DNA from: Solobacterium sp.
GTDB taxonomy: Bacteria > Bacillota_I > Bacilli_A > Erysipelotrichales > Erysipelotrichaceae
Length of the DNA stretch: 16,313 bases
Assembly: GCA_017536845.1 (NCBI GenBank)
Contig: JAFWCP010000098.1
Span: 1-16,313 of the forward strand
Reading direction: 5' to 3'
Below, piece after piece: positions 1 to 6,510 of this stretch (within the stretch, counting starts at the first letter, position 1; every line of letters starts with the position of its first letter). Below the pieces are notes generated by a model. It searched no databases and was not told the DNA's origin. It was given only the letters and a program-made list of their open reading frames with translations. Made by a program: the position numbers and the translations under genes.

Positions 1-506
1 CGTCGTGTTAATCTGATATCCTGGCTTTGGAAAACCCCGGCTCTGTTCGAGCAGGAAGTGGATTCCCCAATATTTTAATGACTTGGAAACAAGAACACTG
101 GGTCATGCCGGAAGTGGAAGAACAGTTTCATCCAGACAGAACTATATTAAAGTTGACCTTTAGCACTGCTCAGCAATATTCAGAAAGCTTTAATCGATTT
201 GACGATTCCACTACCCAAACTCCGGATTCCACTACCCAAACTCCGGATTCCACTACCCAAATAACGCGATTATCAGGCAGTGATAACTGGAAGCTTACAA
301 ACGTATACTCGATGTTAGATATCGAACTCATGATTCTGAATATGATGAAAAAGAACCCTGAGTATTCACAAAGCAAAATTGCGGAGGAACTGAAAACTGA
401 TCCGAATCGAGTGAAATACTATGTTCGAAAGCTTCGGCAGCTTGGAATTATACACCGAGTTGGAAGCAGTCATAAAGGCCGTTGGGTTGTCGATCATCAA
501 ATATAA
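1..506 (+). pseudogene. Frameshifted C-terminal remnant of an AlbA_2/RecG-like ATP-binding protein
   Basis: This is the 3' part of a gene that enters from the left edge. From about position 51 one frame reads AGSGFPNIL and then WKQEHWVMPEVEEQF, which resembles the end of the HATPase_c_4 domain of AlbA_2-type ATP-binding proteins (putative transcriptional regulators). That frame has a stop at 9-11. The family-like residues before the glycine motif (NLISWLWK then ALFEQ) are in the other frame, codons 10 to 54, so a shift falls near 51-54; loss of four bases from a gcag repeat would explain it. A DSTTQTP repeat follows, then a winged-helix segment at about 311-500 (SQSKIAEEL, VKYYVRKL, LGIIHRVGSSHKGRW). 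A short product from TTG 27 or ATG 78 is possible but lacks the ATPase core. The DNA is AT-richer than downstream genes, compatible with transfer. Family call fairly sure; frameshift is inferred from homology by eye. Confidence 0.68.
204..261 (+). repeat. 21-bp in-frame tandem repeat, about 2.8 copies
   Basis: The unit GATTCCACTACCCAAACTCCG occurs at 204-224 and 225-245, then partially at 246-261, with no mismatch. It encodes DSTTQTP in the remnant gene and forms the linker between the ATPase domain and the winged helix. Related proteins often carry TTQ-rich repeats (VTTQVTTQ style) in this linker, so the repeat is family-like, but the exact identity of the copies points to recent duplication. 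Confidence 0.9.
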
Positions 507-794
507 AACTCAGATTCACGGCTGGTTCATCGTGATATTTCCGATAGGTGAATTTCTGCCAGCTGCTGTGTAAACTTCTTGAAATTGATCATTGAAACGA
601 AAGCCTTGAAGAAATACCAGCATTGCAGGATTCCCTTGAATTGCCATGACAAAACGTTTCTGAAGGCATGCGCCAACTGTTTACGGTGCAATGTCTTTTT
701 CCTTCAGCAGCCCGGAAATGTCACGAAACCTGTGACATTTTTGACCGTTTTGTTGAAACTTCGGCGATTTTCCGCAAAAAATTACTCGGAACTA
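507..794. other. Non-coding AT-rich spacer upstream of the MerR operon
   Basis: No credible gene was found here. A 90-codon frame at 579-851 starts at TTG without a ribosome binding site, runs through the downstream promoter and ribosome binding site, and has no recognisable motif, so it is not called. The stretch holds a perfect 9-bp inverted repeat (716-740). A short minus-strand segment (about 580-656) reads AIQGNPAMLVFL, faintly like phage small-terminase C-termini, too short to call. Confidence 0.5.
716..740. repeat. Perfect 9-bp inverted repeat (hairpin or operator)
   Basis: AAATGTCAC (716-724) and GTGACATTT (732-740) are exact reverse complements separated by GAAACCT. Two more T residues follow on the plus strand (TTTTT at 738-742), so it could act as a weak terminator after the remnant gene. 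The AT-rich stem and location about 55 bp upstream of the MerR -35 box also fit a regulator binding site. Confidence 0.5.
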
Positions 795-825
795 TTGACC
801 TTTGACAAGGTTCATCCTTTATATT
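795..825 (+). promoter_or_regulatory. MerR-type promoter with 19-bp spacer and internal dyads
   Basis: TTGACC (795-800) and TATATT (820-825) are separated by 19 bp, the long spacer typical of promoters remodelled by MerR-family activators. A perfect dyad ACCTT-TGAC-AAGGT lies at 798-811, overlapping the -35 box, and AAGG-TTCAT-CCTT at 807-819 is a second, overlapping dyad. The start point would be near 832, giving a leader of about 16 nt that begins just before the AAGGAGG site. Autoregulation by the adjacent gene is the obvious inference. Confidence 0.7.
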
Positions 826-847
826 ACAGGCACAAGGAGGCACGGAT

Positions 848-2059
848 ATGAAAATCAACGAAGTTGAACGGCAGCTTGGAATCACAAAAGACAATATCCG
901 GTTCTATGAACGGGAAGGGCTTCTGGCCCCAAAGCGTCTGCCAAACGGCTATCGGGATTATGATGAAGAGAATCTGGAAACCCTGCGCGCCATCCTGATC
1001 CTGCGGAGGCTGGGTGTTCCGGTGGCAGATATCAAAGATGTCCTGGAACATTCCGTCAGCCTGGATGCGGCCATGACAAAGAATATCGAAGAACTGGAAA
1101 CAAAGATGAAGGAGATGAACGGTGCCCTGCTTCTTTCCCGCAGGCTGCTTGACCGCCATGCTGAGGTGGAAGATCTGAAAGATGAAAAACTGCTTGCCGA
1201 AATGGAAGGTATGGAAAAAGAAGGCTTCAGCTTCATGGGCATCGTCAAGGATACGCTCGAATACGGCACGGATGCCCTGGTGGAAACCTTTACCTACGGC
1301 AGGTCGTTTGTGATCTCGCCTTTAGGCGGCATCATTTCCTCGGACTTCCGGCACCGGCCGTCCGGCAGCGTATTGACCGCGATCATCAGGATGCTGATAT
1401 GGTGTGTAATCGGAGGTGCATCGCTCAGCGTGCTGCCGTTTTACTCTGCCATGACATTCCTGAAAGGGTTCGGCATTTCGTTTGTATCAGCCCTTGTCTT
1501 TCTGGTGATTGCTGCAGCGGGAAGGAAGCTGGCAGACCTGTACCCGAAGAAAAAGGGGATGATCCTGGCAGCCCGTACGGTTCTTGCCTTTGTCAGCCTG
1601 GTGGCATGCATGACCGTATTAAGCGCCCGCGTCACTTTCCGCAAGCCTGAAAACATTGTCTTTCCAACGGCAGCGGATACTGCGCAGATCGTCTGGCGCA
1701 GCAGCACTTCTTCGGTTTCAGCCGGTTCCATCCATGATCGTGAGAAGATCACATTGATCCTCGATCTGCTTGCCCAATGCCCTTCAACCGGGGTGGAATC
1801 CAACAACACGATGATCAGTGTTTCCGCACCGGATGAATATGCGGTGCTGGAGGCATGGGATAACAAGGAAGCTACGCTGGGCAGATTCTTCATCTTTACC
1901 TTGGATGATGTCACATATGTGGAATTTGCCGGCCGTATGATTTATCAATGCACGGATGATCTGAAACAGGAACTGGGAGAAATCCTGGACGCAGCGGCAG
2001 GAGAATCTGATCTATCCCTGCCGGATACAGGTTCTGTGATCAATAGGAGGATGTTATGA
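848..2059 (+). CDS. Membrane-anchored MerR-family transcriptional regulator
   Basis: 403 aa, start ATG 848 with AAGGAGG at 834-840. Residues 1-70 form a MerR winged helix (KINEVERQLGIT, IRFYEREGLL, GYRDYDEENL, LRRLGVPVADIK), followed by a helical, probably coiled-coil dimerisation segment at about 71-125. Classical MerR proteins end soon after this. Here three hydrophobic segments follow at about 175-197, 205-225 and 238-259, with KKK at 234-236 between the last two. With a cytoplasmic N-terminus, the final roughly 140 residues would be outside the membrane. No metal-binding Cys cluster of the MerR/CueR/ZntR type is present, so a metal ligand is unlikely. The stop overlaps the next ATG (ATGA), so the two products are probably made together. 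The sensed signal is unknown; a role as a membrane-tethered one-component regulator is inferred from the architecture. Confidence 0.88.
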   Translation: MKINEVERQLGITKDNIRFYEREGLLAPKRLPNGYRDYDEENLETLRAILILRRLGVPVADIKDVLEHSVSLDAAMTKNIEELETKMKEMNGALLLSRRLLDRHAEVEDLKDEKLLAEMEGMEKEGFSFMGIVKDTLEYGTDALVETFTYGRSFVISPLGGIISSDFRHRPSGSVLTAIIRMLIWCVIGGASLSVLPFYSAMTFLKGFGISFVSALVFLVIAAAGRKLADLYPKKKGMILAARTVLAFVSLVACMTVLSARVTFRKPENIVFPTAADTAQIVWRSSTSSVSAGSIHDREKITLILDLLAQCPSTGVESNNTMISVSAPDEYAVLEAWDNKEATLGRFFIFTLDDVTYVEFAGRMIYQCTDDLKQELGEILDAAAGESDLSLPDTGSVINRRML

Positions 2060-3165
2060 AGGAAACAATACCTGTCCTGAATTATGATTTCATCGGCCTG
2101 AGAGAATGGCTGATGACAAAGGCAAAGCAGGGCTATGCCTTATCCGGAATTACAAAGGATACCGCCGAATTCAGCCCTGCCGATCCGGAAACCATTCACT
2201 ACCATTTCTCTTACCCGCAGGTGAGTGAACCCTGCCCGGAAGCGCATGAACCTGCTGCCGTGTTCGGCCGGCTGCAGATTGAAAAAACGGAAACGGAAAC
2301 CGGACAGGACGATGCCGGCAATACGGAACTGCTGCTGCGGAAGAAACTGACGGCATACGGCATCTGCGCTGTCCTGCTGGGCCTGGTGTACATTCCCTCC
2401 TGGTTCGGGGCGAATACGATAAAGCGGCTTGCGGATTACGGGATCCTGGCCATGGCCTTGTATGCAGCGCTGCTGATACTGCTGGCATGGATGGCTGTGC
2501 AGATTGTGGTTTTCTTTCACGACCACCATCTTGTCATCACAGGAAGGTATCTGAAGAAGAATATCCTGAAAAGCGTATCGGAAAAGGCAGGCAAATGGAT
2601 CATTGCCGCATGTGCCGTCTTCGGCGTCATGATGATCGGTGCCAGTGCTTCCAATGCATCCATCTATACCAGGGCTGACCGCCTGGATATTACCGAAGAT
2701 GTTGATCCGCCGTTTGCCGGCATGCAGGACTTCGGCACCGGTGCTTCCAAGGTGGAATACAGCAGTTTCCTGGCGGAAGAAATGGACATTCAGATGCTGA
2801 ATACGTATCGGCAATGGTCTTCCCCGGTGGTGAAGGATGCCTGGGACTGGGCAGAAGACGGCCGCATTGACGGGAAGGGCTTCTTCGCCCTGATCCGCTA
2901 TTATGACGCGGTGAATGAAGACGTCGCCCATAAGCTGTATCTTTCCCTTGGCGGGATGACGAACATCCCGGAACCGGGCCTGAGCTCCCTGCCGCTTAAA
3001 ATCACGACCCGGGCGGACCTTGGCTGTGATGAATGCTGCATCCTGCAGCAGGACACGATGCCCAAGCTGATCATCCGAAAAGGGACCAGGGTCCTGCAGG
3101 CAACGGTGAATTATGATGATGGCGACTGGATGAAGGTACTGGCCGATTCCATTTCAGAACAGTAA
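2056..3165 (+). CDS. DUF2812-like membrane protein, partner of the MerR regulator
   Basis: 369 aa, ATG 2056 overlapping the MerR stop by 4 nt, with AGGAGG at 2045-2050. The first 55 residues (LNYDFIGLREWL, AKQGYALSGI, HYHFSYP) resemble the DUF2812 pattern of a small soluble domain in which a Trp-Leu and a Gly-Tyr/Trp-x-Leu are conserved. Hydrophobic segments lie at about 97-115, 128-153 and 181-198, and the last roughly 170 residues form a soluble tail containing a CDECC cluster near residues 327-331. DUF2812 proteins are commonly encoded with a transcriptional regulator (often PadR-type) and are thought to modulate it; here the partner is a MerR protein with the same soluble/three-helix/soluble plan. 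Biochemical function is unknown. The DUF2812 assignment is by pattern and moderately sure. Confidence 0.75.
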   Translation: MKETIPVLNYDFIGLREWLMTKAKQGYALSGITKDTAEFSPADPETIHYHFSYPQVSEPCPEAHEPAAVFGRLQIEKTETETGQDDAGNTELLLRKKLTAYGICAVLLGLVYIPSWFGANTIKRLADYGILAMALYAALLILLAWMAVQIVVFFHDHHLVITGRYLKKNILKSVSEKAGKWIIAACAVFGVMMIGASASNASIYTRADRLDITEDVDPPFAGMQDFGTGASKVEYSSFLAEEMDIQMLNTYRQWSSPVVKDAWDWAEDGRIDGKGFFALIRYYDAVNEDVAHKLYLSLGGMTNIPEPGLSSLPLKITTRADLGCDECCILQQDTMPKLIIRKGTRVLQATVNYDDGDWMKVLADSISEQ

Positions 3166-3166
3166 A

Positions 3167-3196
3167 AAAAGCACTGCGTTCTGCCGCAGTGCTTTT
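3167..3196. terminator. Bidirectional intrinsic terminator
   Basis: Stem AAAAGCACTGCG (3167-3178) / CGCAGTGCTTTT (3185-3196) with loop TTCTGC. A run of A on the left provides a seven-T tract for the minus strand (end of the GtrA gene at 3208), and four T on the right serve the MerR operon. It separates two convergent units. Confidence 0.92.
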
Positions 3197-3207
3197 CAGT
3201 GAGATGC

Positions 3208-3750
3208 TTATTTCTGAGGTTCGCCTTCCGGGAAGATGATCTTGTTTACGAAGAAGAATATCAACATGGAGACGCCGCCGTTCAGGACGGTTGTGCCGAT
3301 GTTGTAAACAAAGTCCGGAACGAACTTGCCGGCAACCGCAACCCAGATGCAGTTGATCGAGTTGACGATGCAGGTGATGACGATGAAGGCCAGCACATAC
3401 CACATGATCTGTCTGGCAATGTTGCCCTTGGAACGGAAGACGAAGTTTCTCTGAATCGGGAAGTTGATGACTTCGCCGAGGACCATTGCGACCATGTAGG
3501 CACAGAAGTAAGGCAGGCCGCCATGGGCAACGTCATAGCCGATGATGTTCCACTTGAAGGTCTCGCCGAATAATGTCAGCGGGATGCCGGGCCAGCCGAA
3601 GTCAATCTTGGGCAGGCCGCTGAACAGTTTCGGCAGAAACTGCAGCATCAGGTACTTTAAGACCGTGATGACATTGGAGACGATGACGAAGAGGCCGCCT
3701 TCACGAATCCATTTCGCCGCTTTCGGGTGTTTCTCAATCCATTCCTTCAT
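3208..3750 (-). CDS. GtrA-family polytopic membrane protein
   Basis: 180 aa; ATG at 3750-3748 lies directly after the TAA of the GH3 gene, with AGGAGG at 3764-3759. Four hydrophobic segments are visible (about residues 18-43, 79-98, 113-139 and 146-172). The sequence INFPIQRNFVFRSKG after the second segment matches the GtrA hallmark (N/F-x-x-x-R-x-W/F-V-F). GtrA-like proteins are proposed to move or present lipid-linked sugars during cell-envelope glycan modification. No glycosyltransferase partner is in the window; the only companion is the GH3 glycosidase, cotranscribed and probably translationally coupled. The actual substrate cannot be read from the sequence. Confidence 0.85.
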   Translation of the reverse strand: MKEWIEKHPKAAKWIREGGLFVIVSNVITVLKYLMLQFLPKLFSGLPKIDFGWPGIPLTLFGETFKWNIIGYDVAHGGLPYFCAYMVAMVLGEVINFPIQRNFVFRSKGNIARQIMWYVLAFIVITCIVNSINCIWVAVAGKFVPDFVYNIGTTVLNGGVSMLIFFFVNKIIFPEGEPQK

Positions 3751-6186
3751 TTATTTATCCTCCTCGAGAAGTTTTGCATACTTTTTGTTGGCCTTGCCGT
3801 TGCGGAAGTAGCCGCCGATGATCTTGCCGGCACCCTTGAAGAAGTGGCCGTTGACGGCGGTAACCATGCCGTCGACCATGTCCTTGGATACGGCACCGCC
3901 GGTCATCTTGGCAATGGCACGGAACGGCATGTTGTAGATGAACAGGACGTTCAGGTCAGGCTTGCCGATCTGTTCCGCCTTGACGCGCTTGCCTTCCAGC
4001 ACTCTGTATACCAGACGGCCTAAGCCGAGCCTGGAATTCTTCAGCTGGCAGATGGCGCTGTTCTCGTTGAGCAGGCTGCCCCAGGATCCGTCGGGAATCG
4101 GTGTGCCCAGGATCTTTTCATATTCCGCATCGGAGACGTTGTGCACGTCCGCACTGTACATGGCAGGCAGGTCCGCCGGATTGTAAGGGTTCTCAGCCCC
4201 TGTTCCTTCGACAGTGAGGTCTTCGCTCAGACGGATGTCACGGGAAGAAGCACCGACCATGATCTTGTAGGTGCCGCCTTCGATTTCCCACTTGTTCGTC
4301 TTGACGTTCCAGTAACGGAAGGCCTTGTCATCCAGCTTCACGGTGACTTTTTCCGAACCGCCGGCGGGGATGAATACCTTGGCAAAGCCCTTGAGTTCCT
4401 TATCGGCACGGAAGACCTTCGCATCCGGCAGGGATACGTAAACCTGGGCAACTTCAGACCCGTCAACATTGCCGGTGTTGCGGATGGTGAAGGAAACTTC
4501 ATCACCCTCGACCTTGAGGCCGGAGTATTCAAAGTCGGTATAGCTTAAGCCATAGCCGAACGGATATCTGACTTCAAGCTTCGCGGAATCAAAGTACCGG
4601 TAGCCGATGTAGATGTTCTCTCTGTATTCAGAGTTGAGTTCCTTTGCCGGGAAGTACGGGAAGGCAGGGGTATCTTCATGCTTGAGCGGGTAGGTTTCCG
4701 CCAGCTTGCCGCACGGGTTGGCACGGCCCATAAGCAGGTCGGCACAGGCACCGGCGCCAGCCTGGCCGGACAGGTACATATGCAGGATGGCCTTGAGGTT
4801 CTTTTCCCACGGCATTTCGATGGAAGAACCGCCGGAAAGGATACCGATGATGTTCGGGTTGACCGCCTTCATTTCCTGCAGCAGGTCGATCTGCACCTGC
4901 GGGATTCTCATATGTCTGCGGTCAAGGCCTTCGGATTCACTCATTTCATCCAGGCCGAAGAAGTACAGTACGACATCCGCTGCCTTGGCAAGGTCAATTG
5001 CTTCGTTCTTGAGCTGGTTGTCCGGATCGCCGTTGCGCTTATAGCCGCGGCCCATGCCGGTAATGGTGAGGCCGGCTTCTTCCTTCAGGATGTTTTCCAT
5101 GGTGTCCAGCTTTGTCGTATTGACGACAGAGGAACCGGCACCCTGGTATCTGGGGTCAAAGGCAAAGTCGCCGACAATGGCAGCCTTTGTGCCCGGCTTC
5201 AGCGGCAGGATGTGTTCTTCATTCTTGAGCAGCACGGCACATTCGGCAGCCGCCCTGCGGGCTAAGGCATGATGGCCTTCGACATCGAAGGTATCCGCAT
5301 GGCCCTCGGCTGCCTTTGTCGTGGTCAGAACCGCGTCAAGCAGTTCATCCACACGCTGGTTGATGACATCTTCGCTCAGCGTGCCGTTCTTGACGGCTTC
5401 AATGAGCTGTCTGGCCGAGTCGAGGCCGGGGGCAGGCATTTCCAGGTCCGAGCCCGCCTTGACGCCGGCGATGTGGTCGTTGGATCCGCCCCAGTCGGTA
5501 ATGACGACACCGTCAAAACCCCAGTCATCCCCGCGCAGGATGTCCTTGAGCAGATGTTCGCTTTCATTGGCATAGACGCCGTTGACCATGTTGTAACTGG
5601 TCATGATGGCCTTGGCCGGGCCTTCCTTGACGGCAATTTCAAAGCCGGTCAGATAGATTTCCCTGAGGGTTCTTTCATCAACAACGGCATTCATTGCCAT
5701 ACGGCGCTCTTCCTGGCTGTTGACGGCAAAGTGCTTGATGCACGAATAGACGCCTTCCGCCTGGATGCCGCGGGCATAGGAGGCAGCCATCTTGCCGGCC
5801 AGGTACGGGTCCTCCGAGAAATACTCGAAGTTGCGTCCGCATAACGGACTTCTCTTGATGTTCATACCCGGGCCTAACAGGATGTTGACGCCAAGCGCCT
5901 TGGCTTCCTCACCCAGGGCATGACCCACTTCTTCGCCCAGTACCTGGTTCCAGCTGTTGGCCATTGTGGCGGCCGTCGGGAAGCAGGTTGCCGGCAGAGA
6001 GGCATTCAGACCGAGGTGGTCACCGGCACCGGCCTGGCGGCGGATTCCGTGAGGACCGTCCGACATGATCATGGCCGGGATATTCAGGCGCGGAATCGCC
6101 CAGGAATCCCATTCTCCATGACCGCCAAGCAATGCTGCCTTTTCTTCCAGCGTGAGCTGTTCAATTACATCAGCATGTTTCATCAT
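3751..6186 (-). CDS. GH3 family beta-glucosidase / beta-glycosidase
   Basis: 811 aa, beginning MMKHADV; AAGGAG at 6197-6192 could serve either of two adjacent ATG codons (6186 or 6183). GH3 enzymes are retaining exo-glycosidases. Visible landmarks: SDGPHG (42-47), KHFAVN (151-156), nucleophile Asp231 in GVVITDWGG, likely acid/base Glu419 in SESEGLDR, GQAGAGACADLLMGRANPCGKL (474-494), PFGYGLSYT (542-550), then a fibronectin-III-like domain at about 568-655. No signal peptide, so it acts in the cytoplasm. A C-terminal extension of about 145 residues (665-811), containing NMPFRAIAKMTGG and NGHFFKGAG, lies beyond the usual domains. All catalytic residues are present, so it should be active; beta-glucosidase is the default specificity, with xylosidase or others possible. 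It is followed at once by the GtrA-like gene. Confidence 0.93.
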   Translation of the reverse strand: MMKHADVIEQLTLEEKAALLGGHGEWDSWAIPRLNIPAMIMSDGPHGIRRQAGAGDHLGLNASLPATCFPTAATMANSWNQVLGEEVGHALGEEAKALGVNILLGPGMNIKRSPLCGRNFEYFSEDPYLAGKMAASYARGIQAEGVYSCIKHFAVNSQEERRMAMNAVVDERTLREIYLTGFEIAVKEGPAKAIMTSYNMVNGVYANESEHLLKDILRGDDWGFDGVVITDWGGSNDHIAGVKAGSDLEMPAPGLDSARQLIEAVKNGTLSEDVINQRVDELLDAVLTTTKAAEGHADTFDVEGHHALARRAAAECAVLLKNEEHILPLKPGTKAAIVGDFAFDPRYQGAGSSVVNTTKLDTMENILKEEAGLTITGMGRGYKRNGDPDNQLKNEAIDLAKAADVVLYFFGLDEMSESEGLDRRHMRIPQVQIDLLQEMKAVNPNIIGILSGGSSIEMPWEKNLKAILHMYLSGQAGAGACADLLMGRANPCGKLAETYPLKHEDTPAFPYFPAKELNSEYRENIYIGYRYFDSAKLEVRYPFGYGLSYTDFEYSGLKVEGDEVSFTIRNTGNVDGSEVAQVYVSLPDAKVFRADKELKGFAKVFIPAGGSEKVTVKLDDKAFRYWNVKTNKWEIEGGTYKIMVGASSRDIRLSEDLTVEGTGAENPYNPADLPAMYSADVHNVSDAEYEKILGTPIPDGSWGSLLNENSAICQLKNSRLGLGRLVYRVLEGKRVKAEQIGKPDLNVLFIYNMPFRAIAKMTGGAVSKDMVDGMVTAVNGHFFKGAGKIIGGYFRNGKANKKYAKLLEEDK

Positions 6187-6203
6187 CTTTTCTCCTTAGA
6201 TTA

Positions 6204-6251
6204 ATAATACAGATATTACATCTATTATAATACAGAATCGCATGATCTCAA
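6204..6251 (-). promoter_or_regulatory. Promoter of the GH3-GtrA operon with flanking direct repeat
   Basis: On the minus strand TTGAGA (6251-6246) and a perfect TATAAT (6229-6224) are 16 bp apart, placing transcription start near 6217 and the leader at about 30 nt. A 10-bp direct repeat ATAATACAGA (plus-strand 6204-6213 and 6227-6236, 23 bp apart) brackets the -10 box and start point, a good position for a repressor. Confidence 0.75.
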
Positions 6252-6478
6252 TCTGAATGTCAGCCGGAAACAGTCAGTCACGGAGATATGACGGTGTCGT
6301 CAGTTCGGATTGTTCTCATAGCTGCAACAGGGAATGTGATTCCCTCATCCATAACAATACAGGATATATCCCAAAAAGTGTCTGATCTGGCGTAATCTGT
6401 CGAAAATCAGGCATAACCGGTTAAGATGCAGATGACTTTCTGCCTTGCCTGATCAGAGCAATTGCCGGAAGAACCTGC
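6252..6478. other. Divergent intergenic region between GH3 and dipeptidase genes
   Basis: No gene is seen. It contains a 7-bp-arm dyad AGGGAAT-GTG-ATTCCCT (6329-6345) and a 10-bp palindrome TAACCGGTTA (6414-6423). Both are operator-like and either could control one or both divergent genes. No sequence convincingly matches a CcpA cre site. Confidence 0.5.
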
Positions 6479-6484
6479 TATAAT
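6476..6484 (+). promoter_or_regulatory. Extended -10 promoter of the dipeptidase gene
   Basis: TGC followed by TATAAT (6479-6484) forms an extended -10 element. No -35 box is found at a proper distance, and TTGCCG at 6462 is too close. The start would be about 20 nt before ATG 6511. Confidence 0.6.
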
Positions 6485-6510
6485 CAGTGCACACAGAAAG
6501 GATCGTCAAC

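Noticed and set aside
579..851. 90-codon frame upstream of the MerR gene
   Set aside because: TTG start without ribosome binding site, covers the MerR promoter and overlaps the next start; the Cys-rich composition matched no family I know.
5269..5844. 191-codon plus-strand frame inside the GH3 gene
   Set aside because: Antisense to the catalytic domain of GH3, including the nucleophile region; a coding shadow.
6252..6478. CcpA catabolite-repression site between GH3 and the dipeptidase
   Set aside because: I looked for a TGNAANCGNTNNCA-like sequence and found none that fits well enough.
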